Positions 8,574 through 17,578 of a DNA stretch of 36,803 nt are shown here, one piece after another. Positions within the stretch are counted from its first letter, which is position 1; every line of letters starts with the position of its first letter. The notes under the pieces were generated by a model. It searched no databases. It worked only from the letters and a program-made list of their open reading frames with translations, and was not told the DNA's origin. A program made the translations under genes and the position numbers. The stretch comes from Candidatus Zixiibacteriota bacterium (GTDB lineage: Bacteria; UBP14; UBA6098): assembly GCA_011388305.1 (NCBI GenBank), contig DSAF01000137.1, positions 1 to 36,803 on the forward strand, given 5' to 3'.

Positions 8574-9936
8574 TATTACTAATAATTTCCTTAGCTAAAT
8601 TGCGAAATTCATCGCCGCGATGCTCAAAATTTCTAAACATGTCGAAGCTCGCGCAACCGGGAGAAAGCATGATAACATCGCCCGACTTCGCGTTGGAAAT
8701 CGCGATTTCTACCGCTCTTTTCAAAGTCTCGGCGCGCTCGATTTTCGTCACATCGCGCCATGCGGTCCCGATTTTATCCGCCGTGTCGCCAATAAGGACG
8801 GCGCACTTCACGTTTTTCTTCACCAGGCCGGACACCTCGGAGAAATCCGCACCCTTGTCATATCCGCCGGCGATGAGGACGATATTATCCCCGAAGCTTT
8901 TCAGGGCGACCTCCAGTGATTCGATGTTCGTCGCCTTGCTGTCGTTGACGAACGCGATTCCGTTCGACTCGCCGACTTTCTCAAGTCGATGAGGGAGGCC
9001 GGCAAAGTCTTTCAATGCGCGGGCAATCGCTTGTGCCGGCACATCGAACGGCAGTGTGCATGCGACGGCGGCGCAGGCATTAGACACATTGTGCGGCCCG
9101 GGGATGCCCATCTCGCGCGTGGGCAGAATCGGGACTGTTCTGCCGTCCAAGGTCTTCATCGTGATAACGCCATCGCGGACAAAGCAACCCGTCACGCTCA
9201 AGTCGTGCGAGCCAAAAAGCGCCGCCCTGCCGTTCACGCGCGATGCGAGCATGGCGACTTTCGCATCGTCCATCGAGAGGACGCTCAAATCGGCGGCGGT
9301 TTGGTTCATAAAAATTCTCTCTTTGGCGCGAAAATATGCTTTCTCGTCGAGATGCCTGTCGAGGTGGTCAGCGCTCAAGTTCAAAATACAGGCGACTTTC
9401 GGGCGAAAATCGACTATCTTCTCGAGCTGGAAAGACGACAGCTCGACCACATGAATTGTCTCTTCGGTTGCCGACTCGACCACATCGCAGAACGGCGTCC
9501 CGATGTTTCCTACAACGTTGGCCTCGCGTCCGTCGGCCTCGAAAATGCACCCGAGGAGCGTCACCGTGGTCGATTTGCCGTTGCTTCCGGTAACGGCTAC
9601 GATTTGCCCTTTGGTGAGTCTGAACGCAAGTTCCACCTCGGCGATTATCGGCAGACGCGGCCTCTCGCGCATGGCCTGCCGGAGAATGTCCAAATCCTGC
9701 GGGACTCCCGGCGAGACGACAATCTCGTCGGCAGTGCGGAAGACCGCCTCGCTGTGCCCCCCCAACTCGACGGATGCGCCCATATCGCGGAGAATCGCGG
9801 CCTTGAATTCGAGTTCGTCACAGGCACGCGCATCGCTTGCGAGCACAATCGCACCCCGACGGATGAGGAGCTTCACCGACGCGAAACCGCTCTTACCCAA
9901 ACCCAGCACGCTCACCTTTTTTCCGCGATAGTCCAT
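8563..9936 (-). CDS. murD: UDP-N-acetylmuramoylalanine--D-glutamate ligase MurD
   Basis: MurD adds D-glutamate to UDP-MurNAc-L-Ala. The track ORF begins far upstream inside mraY; the true start is ATG at 9936, two bases after the mraY stop. It gives MDYRGKKVSVLGLGKSGFASVKLL, the normal Rossmann N-terminus, and a protein of 457 residues, the usual length. An AAGGT lies just upstream. Motifs are the ATP loop VTGSNGKSTTVTLL, LSSFQLE, ILNLSADHLDRH and FVNDSKATNIES, and the C-terminal MLSPGCASFDMF is characteristic of MurD. It ends 11 bases inside ftsW. Confidence 0.98.
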   Translation of the reverse strand: MDYRGKKVSVLGLGKSGFASVKLLIRRGAIVLASDARACDELEFKAAILRDMGASVELGGHSEAVFRTADEIVVSPGVPQDLDILRQAMRERPRLPIIAEVELAFRLTKGQIVAVTGSNGKSTTVTLLGCIFEADGREANVVGNIGTPFCDVVESATEETIHVVELSSFQLEKIVDFRPKVACILNLSADHLDRHLDEKAYFRAKERIFMNQTAADLSVLSMDDAKVAMLASRVNGRAALFGSHDLSVTGCFVRDGVITMKTLDGRTVPILPTREMGIPGPHNVSNACAAVACTLPFDVPAQAIARALKDFAGLPHRLEKVGESNGIAFVNDSKATNIESLEVALKSFGDNIVLIAGGYDKGADFSEVSGLVKKNVKCAVLIGDTADKIGTAWRDVTKIERAETLKRAVEIAISNAKSGDVIMLSPGCASFDMFRNFEHRGDEFRNLAKEIISNNEE

Positions 9937-9938
9937 GT

Positions 9939-11024
9939 TCACCTTACCTTGAACATTGCAAGTCCCATGAGGGCACAGATTATCCCTAATATCCAAAAGC
10001 GTGTGACGACGAGGTTCTCCGGCCATCCCATAAGCTCGAAGTGGTGGTGAATCGGCGTCATCTTGAAAACACGCTTGCCGGTGCTCTTAAAACTCGCCAC
10101 CTGAATTATCACGCTCAAAGTCTCGACTACGAAGACACCTCCGACGATTATCAGCAAAAATTCTTTCTTTATCAAAATCGCGATTGTTCCGAATGCGGCG
10201 CCCAGCGCCAAGGCACCGGTATCTCCCATGAACACCTTCGCGGGATGGCCGTTAAACCACAAGAAGCCCAGCGTCGCGCCGACAATTGCGCCGCCGAACA
10301 CCGCAAGTTCCCCCGCGCCGGGGAGATACATGAAATTGAGATAGTTAGTGAAGTCCACCCTGCCGACGACATAGGCTGTCATCGTGAAGAAAGCCGCAAC
10401 GATGCCCGAGAGGCCGGTCGCGAGACCGTCGAGGCCGTCGGTGAGATTGATTGCATTCGAGCTACTCGTGATGACGAAGGCAATCCAAATAATGTAGAAA
10501 TGGCCGAAGTTTACATGGATATTTTTGATGAACGGAAGCTCGGTGACCGTGCGAAGTTCCGCGATTGGCGGGTTGAAGTAGAAAATCGCGCCGATAGTCA
10601 GTCCCAGCAATATCTGCCCGATGAGTTTTTCGCGCGCGAGTAGCCCTTTGCGGTGTCCCTTGACGATTTTCAGGTAATCGTCCATGAAGCCCATCACCGC
10701 GCTGAGAAAAGTCCCGCCCAGAGCGAGCCAGACGAACATATTCCTCAAATCCGCCCACAGGAGCGTCGATATTGTGAACGCGAGCACCATGATGATGCCG
10801 CCCATGCTCGGCGTGCCTTTTTTCTTCTGATGGTGCTCGGGCGTGTCCTCGCGGACGGGGTCGCCGATGTGTTTTCTTCTGAGAAATCTAATTATCGGCG
10901 GCCCGATTAGGAAAGCGATGGCAAGGCTCGTTGCGGTGCCCGCGGCTATGCGGAAAGTCAGGTAGCCGAGCAGGTTGAAGCCTATCCAGCTGTCTTTAAG
11001 AGGATGTAGCAGATTAAACAGCAT
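9939..11024 (-). CDS. mraY: Phospho-N-acetylmuramoyl-pentapeptide transferase MraY
   Basis: MraY transfers phospho-MurNAc-pentapeptide to undecaprenyl phosphate, making lipid I. The 361-residue polytopic protein has GDPVREDTPEHHQKKKGTPSMGG near the N-terminus. The catalytic DDYLKIVKGHRKGL has the adjacent Asp pair of the family. NAINLTDGLDGLA, FMGDTGALALGA and TPIHHHFELMGWPE are also present. All are hallmark MraY motifs. ATG at 11024 overlaps the stop of the 88-codon gene by one base (TAATG) and has AGAGGA 6 bases upstream. It is a classical target of nucleoside antibiotics. Confidence 0.98.
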   Translation of the reverse strand: MLFNLLHPLKDSWIGFNLLGYLTFRIAAGTATSLAIAFLIGPPIIRFLRRKHIGDPVREDTPEHHQKKKGTPSMGGIIMVLAFTISTLLWADLRNMFVWLALGGTFLSAVMGFMDDYLKIVKGHRKGLLAREKLIGQILLGLTIGAIFYFNPPIAELRTVTELPFIKNIHVNFGHFYIIWIAFVITSSSNAINLTDGLDGLATGLSGIVAAFFTMTAYVVGRVDFTNYLNFMYLPGAGELAVFGGAIVGATLGFLWFNGHPAKVFMGDTGALALGAAFGTIAILIKKEFLLIIVGGVFVVETLSVIIQVASFKSTGKRVFKMTPIHHHFELMGWPENLVVTRFWILGIICALMGLAMFKVR

Positions 11025-11290
11025 TATTCGTCCTCTAACTGCTTGGGCGTTTGCAGACCTTCGCTGTGTCTGCCTTTGCTCACCGCGATTCTGGTCTTGG
11101 GCGCGGGGAACCTTTGCGTGATGAATCCCGGATGAATCGGCCGCCGATAGAACTTCCCGTCGATGTATTTCGGGTCGGCGTATCCGCGCACTCCGCTGAA
11201 TGTCACCCTAATTCGCAGGCCGATGGCGTAAACCGCAGTCACGAATGCCAGAAGGGCGAGAGCCACGATAATCAGCTTCGAGCGGCGCAT
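11024..11290 (-). CDS. Small single-span membrane protein in the dcw cluster, unrecognised
   Basis: This 88-residue product is not a protein I recognise. It starts with a basic MRRSK, then one hydrophobic helix (about 6-24, LIIVALALLAFVTAVYAIGL). A tail of about 60 mostly polar residues follows, with several Pro, Arg and Lys, presumably outside the membrane. No coiled-coil heptads are obvious, which argues against FtsL/FtsB. It is very likely translated: GGAGG sits 4 bases before the ATG, its start overlaps murF by 19 bases and its stop overlaps mraY by one base. The position between murF and mraY, where the textbook cluster has nothing, suggests a role in cell-wall synthesis or division, but no function can be read from the sequence. 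Confidence 0.85.
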   Translation of the reverse strand: MRRSKLIIVALALLAFVTAVYAIGLRIRVTFSGVRGYADPKYIDGKFYRRPIHPGFITQRFPAPKTRIAVSKGRHSEGLQTPKQLEDE

Positions 11291-12660
11291 GCGCCCTCCA
11301 GTTCGGTCGTTATTCTCTCGAATTTCATACTCCTGCTGGCCTTCACCAGAACGATGTCTCCTCCTTGTAAGTCGTTCATCAGCCTCGAAATAAGCTCTTC
11401 AAAATTCGTCGTGTGAAAAATATTGTTCTGCGAAATCCCCGCGGATATTGCCGGTTGAACGGCGTTCGCCATCAGCTCGCCAAATAGATACAGCTCATCG
11501 ATACGGCACTCGCCGGCGAATGCGCCAACTTCCTCATGATAGCGGACTTCGTCGCGCCCAAGCTCGAGCATATCGCCCAACACGGCGACTTTGCGCGCGC
11601 CCGCCATGGCCGACAGGGCGCGGAGGCCCTGTTTAACGGCGAGAGGGCTGGAGTTGTAGTAATCCTCGATGAAAACGATGCCATCGAGTTCGTGGACGGT
11701 CAGTCTTCCGGGAACACCCTCGAATTCGGCCACGCGCCCGACGATTTCATCGGGCGAGATGCCAAGTTCCGTGCAGATTGCCACAGCGCAGGCCGTAGCG
11801 TGGGCAATGCCCTCGCCGAGCGCTTTCGCACGGAACGAGATGCCGTTCACATCGAAGATTGTCCGTCCATCGGGGAGCGTCCGAATGTTTTCCACGCGGA
11901 AATCCGCGCGGGTGTCGCGCCCGAAAGTCCTCACGCGTTCGCGGGGGAGGATGTCCTGCCCGAGAAGGCGCGGCTCGTCGGCGCTAATGAACGCGACGCC
12001 TTCATCAGGAAGATGCTTCAATAGTTCGAGCTTCTCCTCGGCGACTTTATCCAGCGACCCAAGCCCCTCGATATGCACCGGCGCGATGTTAGTGATGACC
12101 GCGTAGTTCGGGCTTGCAATTTCCGCGAGGCGGCGCATCTCGCCGGGGAGATTGATTCCAAGCTCCAGCACCGCAAGCTCGTGCTCTTCGATGTCGAGTA
12201 TCGAGAGCGGGAGGCCTATTAGATTGTTATAGTTCTTTTTAGATTGGGCGACTTGATATTTCGCTTGAAGGCAATGGCTTAAGAGCATCCGCGTCGTCGT
12301 TTTGCCGAGGCTTCCGGTGATTGCTATAACGGGAATTGCCAGCTCTGTGCGGTATTCTTTCGCCAGTTCGCCGAGAGCGACAAGTGTGTTCTTCACGTAA
12401 ATCTCTGGCGCAACGTTCTGAACGCGCCTCGAAACTACGACTGCTTTTGCGCCGCGGGTAATCGCCGAATCTACGAAATCATGGCCGTCGCGGAGGGCGG
12501 GCAGTGCGAAGAAAAGCTCGCCGCCCGAAAGCTCCCTGCTGTCGGTGGAGACCTTGCGGATTTCGAGAAGCTCGGCGCACTCGGGGATGAGCACCCCGCC
12601 GATGGTTTTCGCGATATGTCCGAGTGATTTAGCTTTCAAAGCGTTTCCCCGAAAATTCAT
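11272..12660 (-). CDS. murF: UDP-N-acetylmuramoyl-tripeptide--D-alanyl-D-alanine ligase MurF
   Basis: MurF attaches D-Ala-D-Ala to complete the UDP-MurNAc-pentapeptide. Motifs are VSTDSRELSGGELFFAL in the N-terminal domain, the ATP loop AITGSLGKTTTRMLLS, and LELGINLPGEMRRLAEIASPNYAVITNIAPVHIEGLGS. EDYYNSSPLAVKQGLRAL and VLGDMLELG follow in the C-terminal half. The ORF track starts at 12693, deep in murE. ATG at 12660 (462 residues) is more plausible, and TTG at 12639 would give an N-terminus even closer to the family; neither has a strong Shine-Dalgarno. The gene overlaps murE at its start and the small dcw gene at its end. Confidence 0.96.
   Translation of the reverse strand: MNFRGNALKAKSLGHIAKTIGGVLIPECAELLEIRKVSTDSRELSGGELFFALPALRDGHDFVDSAITRGAKAVVVSRRVQNVAPEIYVKNTLVALGELAKEYRTELAIPVIAITGSLGKTTTRMLLSHCLQAKYQVAQSKKNYNNLIGLPLSILDIEEHELAVLELGINLPGEMRRLAEIASPNYAVITNIAPVHIEGLGSLDKVAEEKLELLKHLPDEGVAFISADEPRLLGQDILPRERVRTFGRDTRADFRVENIRTLPDGRTIFDVNGISFRAKALGEGIAHATACAVAICTELGISPDEIVGRVAEFEGVPGRLTVHELDGIVFIEDYYNSSPLAVKQGLRALSAMAGARKVAVLGDMLELGRDEVRYHEEVGAFAGECRIDELYLFGELMANAVQPAISAGISQNNIFHTTNFEELISRLMNDLQGGDIVLVKASRSMKFERITTELEGACAARS
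11295..11299 (-). promoter_or_regulatory. Ribosome binding site of the 88-codon dcw gene
   Basis: GGAGG lies 4 bases before the ATG at 11290, inside the end of murF. It is the main evidence that the small ORF is translated rather than a spacer. Confidence 0.65.
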
Positions 12661-14125
12661 CGAACCATTCTTGTGCGACCTCTCGGTCATCAAAGTGGTT
12701 CTTCTTTTTGCCGATAATCTGATAATCCTCGTGGCCTTTCCCCGCGATTAGCACGACATCGCCGGCTTCTGCGAGGGACAGCGCGTGCCTAATCGCTTCT
12801 CGCCTATCCTCGATTCGGAACATCGTCGCGCCTGCCGGAACTCCGCTCACGATTTGGTCGATAATCCTGGCGGGGTCTTCCGTGCGCGGGTTGTCGTTTG
12901 TGATGACGATGATATCCGACAGGCTTCCGGCGACATCGCCCATCTTCGGGCGTTTGTCTCTGTCTCTGTCGCCGCCCGCGCCAAACACCGTAATCACGCG
13001 CCCTTCGGCGATTTGCCTGCAAGCCTGAATAGCATGGCGTAGCGAGTCCGGTGTGTGTGAGTAATCTACATAAACAGCGAAATCTCCCGAACCATGGACT
13101 AATTCGAGCCTTCCGGGGATTCCCTTGAAACTCTCCAATCCGGCCGCGACAGCATCCAACGGCAATCCCATCGATATGCCTATCCCTATGGCGCATAAGG
13201 CGTTATAGACGTTAAACTCTCCGGGCACGCCGAGGCGAATCGCGGCAATATCGTTGTCGGCGCGAAGCGTGAACTTTGTGTGGTCTTTCGCGAATTCGAT
13301 GTCGCTTGCCACAAGGTCGGCGGGCGAGTTAATAGCGTATGTGATAACCCTCTCGCTTGCAGTTTTCTCGACAAGCCGCGCTCCGTATTCGTCGTCAACA
13401 CCAATCACGCTAGTCGATGGCGATTCGGCCTCCTCAAAGAGCCTGCTTTTGACCGCGAAGTAGCTCTCCATATCGTGATGGTAGTCGAGATGATCCTGTG
13501 TTAAATTTGTGAATCCAATTGCCGAAAATATTAGCCCGCGACAACGCTGTTGCTCGATTCCGTGACTGGAAACCTCCATCGCGACGCCATCCAGTCCGTG
13601 CTCGACCATCTCCGCCAGCGTGCCGAAGAGCTGGACGGGGCCGGGAGTTGTGAAGTCGAGCGGATGGCGTTTATCGTTAATAGTGTATCCGAGCGTGCCA
13701 ATCGTGCCGAAAGACTTGCCTGCCGCCTTCGCGATGGCTTTTATCATATATGTGGTCGTGGTTTTGCCGTTCGTTCCGGTAATCCCTATAAGTTCCAATT
13801 TGAGATGCGGCATTCCGTAGAATTCGGCGGCGGCCTGCGCAAGTGCAATCCTCGTGTCCGGCACGCAGATGACGGGCGCCGAAGGATCTAAGACTCGCTC
13901 CACAACCACGGCTACCGCGCCGCGTTCGAGAGCCTCCGGCACGTGAGAATGAGCATCCACCGTTTCGCCGACGAGCGCGAAGAAGAGGTCTCCGCGCCTG
14001 ACTTTCCTCGAATCCGAGACAAGTCTCGACACTGAGTAACCATTCGCGGAGAAAGTGGCTTCACCGTAAATCGCCTCGATGAGTGCGCTCAGTTGGATTT
14101 CTTTATTTCGCATTTCAAGAGGCAT
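12629..14125 (-). CDS. murE: UDP-MurNAc-tripeptide synthetase MurE, probably meso-diaminopimelate-adding
   Basis: MurE adds the third stem-peptide residue. SRLVSDSRKVRRGDLFFALVGE marks the N-terminal domain. GITGTNGKTTTTYM is the ATP loop. TNLTQDHLDYHHDMESYF and VYVDYSHTPDSL are Mur ligase signatures. The substrate-specificity motif reads DNPR (in VITNDNPRTEDPARI), which in characterised enzymes goes with meso-diaminopimelate rather than L-lysine. Of the two nearby Mets, ATG at 14125 is used here, with a weak GAGA upstream; ATG at 14113 has none. The start overlaps the end of ftsI by 37 bases. At 498 residues the length is normal. Confidence 0.97.
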   Translation of the reverse strand: MPLEMRNKEIQLSALIEAIYGEATFSANGYSVSRLVSDSRKVRRGDLFFALVGETVDAHSHVPEALERGAVAVVVERVLDPSAPVICVPDTRIALAQAAAEFYGMPHLKLELIGITGTNGKTTTTYMIKAIAKAAGKSFGTIGTLGYTINDKRHPLDFTTPGPVQLFGTLAEMVEHGLDGVAMEVSSHGIEQQRCRGLIFSAIGFTNLTQDHLDYHHDMESYFAVKSRLFEEAESPSTSVIGVDDEYGARLVEKTASERVITYAINSPADLVASDIEFAKDHTKFTLRADNDIAAIRLGVPGEFNVYNALCAIGIGISMGLPLDAVAAGLESFKGIPGRLELVHGSGDFAVYVDYSHTPDSLRHAIQACRQIAEGRVITVFGAGGDRDRDKRPKMGDVAGSLSDIIVITNDNPRTEDPARIIDQIVSGVPAGATMFRIEDRREAIRHALSLAEAGDVVLIAGKGHEDYQIIGKKKNHFDDREVAQEWFDEFSGKRFES

Positions 14126-16185
14126 ATATCGTCTCTATTGATGAATTTGCCGGGCTTGGGATCTTGCGCCATGACGACACCAGAGCCTACGATTCGGAAC
14201 TTAACATTGGACTGCGCCATCTCGAGAATAGCTTCGCGGATGGTCAATCCTTTGACGTCGGGGACTTCCACTTGAGTGCCTGTTTTATTTTCCATCGGGC
14301 GAAGTATCAGGCGAACGGTGCTCCCCGTGGCGACCATCCTGCCTGCCGGTGCCTGTTCCACGACGAAGCCCTCGCCCGAAGTCTCGACCTCGAAGCCCCT
14401 CATGGTAAGTATTTCGACGGCTTGACTGGCCGACATTCGCCGAACATCCGGCACTAACGCGAAGTCGCCTTCTTCTTCCGTTTTGGCAGTCGGTTCAATA
14501 TCTCGAGTGATTATTCCCGTCGCGTATGCTTTTGTGACGATATTTTTCCAAGAGGGCGCGGCTGTCCATCCGCCCCAGTGAGTTTGGCATTTTGGGTTGT
14601 CATAAATGATGACTCCCACGATTTGCGGCGACTCGACGGGCGCGAACCCCGCGTAAGAGCTAATGTAATCTGTGTCGGAATATCCTCTTCCGCCCTCTTC
14701 TAATTTCTGTGCGGTGCCGGTCTTGCCCGCCGATGGAAGTCCGGGGATTCTTGCGCGAACGCCCGTGCCGCTATCGACAACGGCATGCATCAGCTCGCAG
14801 AGAATCTCCGCGGTCTCTTCGTCGATAACCCTGCGAACTCGAATTGGCTCTCTGTCGCGAATCACCCTTCCGGATGGATCGACGACGCTTTTAACGAAGT
14901 ATGGTTGCATAAGCACTCCGCCGTTTGCTACAGCGCCGTATGCAGAGGCAATTTGCATGGCGGTGACGGCGACCTCGTGCCCCATTGGGAACGCCGCCGG
15001 TGTCATGCCGCTCCAGTTTTCGGGGCGATGAAGTATTCCTACGACCTCGCCGGGAAGATCGATGCCCGTCGGGCTTCCGAAGCCGAACGCGCGGGCATAG
15101 CTGTAAAGAACCTCCGGCTCGAGCCTCAGAGAGAGCTTTATCGTGCCGATATTTGAACTGTGGATAAACACTTTGCGCGCGCTTAAATTGCGGTGCGGCG
15201 TGGCATCTCGAATTGTGTCGTTACAGAAGAACCATCTTCCGTTTTCGCAATCGACTGTTTCCTCGAGGGCTATTGCGTTATTTTCCAGCAGAGCTGAGAA
15301 AGTCACCAACTTGAATGTGCTTCCCGGCTCGTAGATGTCCGTCACTTGCCGAAGTCTCCTCGCGAAGAGATCCGCCCTTCCGGGGTTATTGGGGTCGTAA
15401 TCGGGATAGCAGGCCATCGCAAGAATCTCTCCTGTCGATGGTTTGATGAAGATGGCCATCGCATTGTCGGCTTTATATCGCTCGACGCCCTCGGCAAGCT
15501 CAGCTTCTACAATTTGCTGAAGCTCCGGATGGATTGTCAGGTGAATATGTGCGCCGGGGATTGCGGGTTTTCCATCGAGCTGATATACTCGATACGGTCT
15601 GCCATGGGCGTCGGAGATTATCGTCCGCTGGCCGTTTTGGCCCTTGAGATAAGAATCGTATCGGAGTTCGAGTCCCTCGCGACCTTTGCCGTCCACATCC
15701 ACGAAGCCGAGGATTTGCCCGGCGGTTCTGCCATAAGGGTATATTCTGTTATACACCGGCGTCGAGAAGACGCTGTCTTTCTCGAGTTCCTTCAGAGCGA
15801 GAGCGCTGTTTAGGTCAACCTTTCTCGCGAGATACAACCAGTTAAGCCTTGTGCTTTCAATTCTCCTCCCGATATATCCGCGCTCGAAGCCGACGACCTC
15901 GGCGAACATCGAATCGACTTTGTCGATATTCTTTATGGAGCTTTTCGTCGTCCAGAAGTCATAGGCAACTGTATTTTTCGCGAGGACTTCGCCGTTCCGA
16001 CCGTAAATTTCGCCCCTCGCCGCACGAATAGTCTCGACTTTGCGTTGCTGGTAGCTGGCTTTAGTTTTCCAATAGTTCGATGAGACAATTTGAACGGCGA
16101 AAAGCCGCCCGACTATAACAACCCAGACGGCGATGCCGATAATTCCGATAACTATAAGCCTGTCTAAACTACGGCGACCAACCAC
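14089..16185 (-). CDS. ftsI: Septal penicillin-binding protein FtsI (PBP3-type) with two PASTA domains
   Basis: FtsI is the class B transpeptidase that cross-links septal peptidoglycan made by FtsW. The 698-residue protein has a membrane anchor (about 8-30) and then a dimerisation (pedestal) domain with RAARGEIYGRNGEVLAKN. The transpeptidase domain follows. Its catalytic triad of motifs is complete: STFK (289-292, active Ser 289), SSN (343-345) and KTGT (488-491). Two PASTA domains follow (about 575-630 and 638-695; VPDVRRMSASQAVEIL and VPDVKGLTIREAIL). PASTA tails are usual in Gram-positive PBPs and occur in some diderm phyla, but not in the proteobacterial model FtsI. The start is GTG, with GGGGG 6 bases upstream. 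Confidence 0.96.
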   Translation of the reverse strand: MVGRRSLDRLIVIGIIGIAVWVVIVGRLFAVQIVSSNYWKTKASYQQRKVETIRAARGEIYGRNGEVLAKNTVAYDFWTTKSSIKNIDKVDSMFAEVVGFERGYIGRRIESTRLNWLYLARKVDLNSALALKELEKDSVFSTPVYNRIYPYGRTAGQILGFVDVDGKGREGLELRYDSYLKGQNGQRTIISDAHGRPYRVYQLDGKPAIPGAHIHLTIHPELQQIVEAELAEGVERYKADNAMAIFIKPSTGEILAMACYPDYDPNNPGRADLFARRLRQVTDIYEPGSTFKLVTFSALLENNAIALEETVDCENGRWFFCNDTIRDATPHRNLSARKVFIHSSNIGTIKLSLRLEPEVLYSYARAFGFGSPTGIDLPGEVVGILHRPENWSGMTPAAFPMGHEVAVTAMQIASAYGAVANGGVLMQPYFVKSVVDPSGRVIRDREPIRVRRVIDEETAEILCELMHAVVDSGTGVRARIPGLPSAGKTGTAQKLEEGGRGYSDTDYISSYAGFAPVESPQIVGVIIYDNPKCQTHWGGWTAAPSWKNIVTKAYATGIITRDIEPTAKTEEEGDFALVPDVRRMSASQAVEILTMRGFEVETSGEGFVVEQAPAGRMVATGSTVRLILRPMENKTGTQVEVPDVKGLTIREAILEMAQSNVKFRIVGSGVVMAQDPKPGKFINRDDICLLKCEIKKSN

Positions 16186-16212
16186 AATGTGCCCCCAATA
16201 TAGAAGGGCGGT

Positions 16213-16629
16213 TTATATAGAGCCGCCCGTCCCCGTGATATTGTTCTCGAAAGACCCCGCGAATATCCCATCAATTTTTCTGCGCGCGCGTGCAAAGAAT
16301 TCGTTCACCGAGAACTGCTCTCCGCTTTCACTCGGAATAGCCGGTTCTGCAAGGACTACGACTTCATCGAGCTTCGCCGCGCGGAGTCCGTAATCGGCCT
16401 CGGCGACACGTTCGAGCTGTTTTGTCTCAATTATTCTCACGATGTCGCGCTCGATTTCGTTGTTCTGATTGGTGAGCAGAACGAGAAACTCTTTATTGGC
16501 GTCCACTCTTTCCTCGATGCCAATCATGTAAGCCCTCTGTGCCACTAATGCCAGCGAACAAGCTATTATAAAAGCCCATAAAAACGGGATTTTCGCCTTT
16601 TGGATAACTGTATAAAATCTTTTTCTCAA
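16213..16629 (-). CDS. ftsL: FtsL-like bitopic cell division protein
   Basis: This 138-residue protein lies between rsmH and ftsI, exactly where ftsL is found in dcw clusters. It has a short basic N-terminus, one membrane helix (about 14-33), and then a segment (about 38-75, including LLTNQNNEIERDIVRIIETKQLERVAEADYGL) with coiled-coil character and the Y/F-G-L closing motif typical of FtsL/DivIC proteins. It would join FtsQ and an FtsB-like partner to activate FtsW-FtsI. The TTG start is supported by AAGGAGG four bases upstream. The C-terminal 60 residues are longer than in most FtsL proteins. FtsL sequences are weakly conserved, so the assignment rests on position and topology. Confidence 0.82.
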   Translation of the reverse strand: MRKRFYTVIQKAKIPFLWAFIIACSLALVAQRAYMIGIEERVDANKEFLVLLTNQNNEIERDIVRIIETKQLERVAEADYGLRAAKLDEVVVLAEPAIPSESGEQFSVNEFFARARRKIDGIFAGSFENNITGTGGSI

Positions 16630-16633
16630 AATC

Positions 16634-16640
16634 CCTCCTT
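16634..16640 (-). promoter_or_regulatory. ftsL ribosome binding site (supports TTG start)
   Basis: AAGGAGG lies four bases before TTG at 16629, in the short gap after the rsmH stop. No ATG competes nearby, so the rare start codon is credible. Confidence 0.7.
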
Positions 16641-16651
16641 GCCCTCGCTTG

Positions 16652-17578
16652 TCAAATCTTCACGGCCGCCCTAAGTTTTGCCGACCGCGCTCTGTTGTTC
16701 TCGCGGATTTCCTCCTCCGAAGGCCTCATCGGTTTTCTGAACGGCCTACGGATTCGCGGGAGATGCCCGCACCTGCAAACAGGAAGCTCCGGCGGACAGA
16801 TACAGCCCTTTTCTTCGCCTGCGAAGAACCGCTTGACGATTCTATCCTCCAGCGAGTGATAGCTGATAACGACAATAACGCCGTCCGGGATTAGTTCATC
16901 GAGTGCCGCGGAGAGTCCCCGCCGAAGCTCCGTTAGTTCATCGTTGATAAAGATCCTTATGGCCTGAAAGACGCGCGCCAAGTCGGCGTTTCGGCAGTTT
17001 GGAATCGCGTTTTTGACGGCTTTGGCAAGCTCTTCCGTCGTCTCGACTCCCGTCTTGTCGCGCATCTCGATAATCGCCCTCGCGACTCTCCCCGGATGGC
17101 TAACTTCGCCGAACTCCCGAAGAACCCTCGCCAACTCGCCAAATTCGACAGACTCGATGAAGCCCCGCGCCGAAATCTTCGCCTCGCCCATGCGCATATC
17201 CAATGGCGCAGAGGCGGAGAAACTGAAGCCGCGCTCCGGCTCGTCGATTTGCGGGCTACTCACTCCGAGATCGAAGAGCACTCCCGCCGGCACGCCAAAC
17301 CCGCTTTCCATAGCAATCTCCGCAATGTTAGCGAATCTGCCCTCGACGAATTTGACTCTGTCTCCGAAATGCGAGAGCCGCTTATAGCTTCTCTCGATTG
17401 CGCTCGCGTCGCGATCAATGCCTAAAAGAACAATGTTGCTATTATATTCCAAAAGGGCTTCGGCGTGTCCGCCGTCGCCCAACGTAGCATCGATGACAAA
17501 ATCCCCGGGGACATTACCGAGGAGATCGACGACCTCATTGCACATCACAGGATGATGAAACTCAATCGGCCGGTTCAT
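16652..17578 (-). CDS. rsmH: 16S rRNA (cytosine-1402-N4)-methyltransferase RsmH (MraW)
   Basis: RsmH methylates N4 of C1402 in the ribosomal P-site, using S-adenosylmethionine. The 308-residue protein begins with FHHPVMCNEVVDLL. The SAM motif VIDATLGDGGHAEALLE, GVLFDLGVSSPQIDEPERGFSF, PLDMRM and VISYHSLEDRIVKRFF follow, all diagnostic. The start ATG at 17578 overlaps the mraZ stop by 17 bases, giving the usual mraZ-rsmH pair at the head of the cluster. Confidence 0.98.
   Translation of the reverse strand: MNRPIEFHHPVMCNEVVDLLGNVPGDFVIDATLGDGGHAEALLEYNSNIVLLGIDRDASAIERSYKRLSHFGDRVKFVEGRFANIAEIAMESGFGVPAGVLFDLGVSSPQIDEPERGFSFSASAPLDMRMGEAKISARGFIESVEFGELARVLREFGEVSHPGRVARAIIEMRDKTGVETTEELAKAVKNAIPNCRNADLARVFQAIRIFINDELTELRRGLSAALDELIPDGVIVVISYHSLEDRIVKRFFAGEEKGCICPPELPVCRCGHLPRIRRPFRKPMRPSEEEIRENNRARSAKLRAAVKI

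Noticed and set aside
9937-10026. Longer murD starting at 10026
   Set aside because: The extra residues overlap the end of mraY and do not match MurD N-termini; ATG at 9936 gives the normal Rossmann start.
8989-10050. 353-codon plus-strand ORF opposite murD
   Set aside because: It is the antisense frame of a conserved ligase gene, with Arg/His-rich composition and no known domain.
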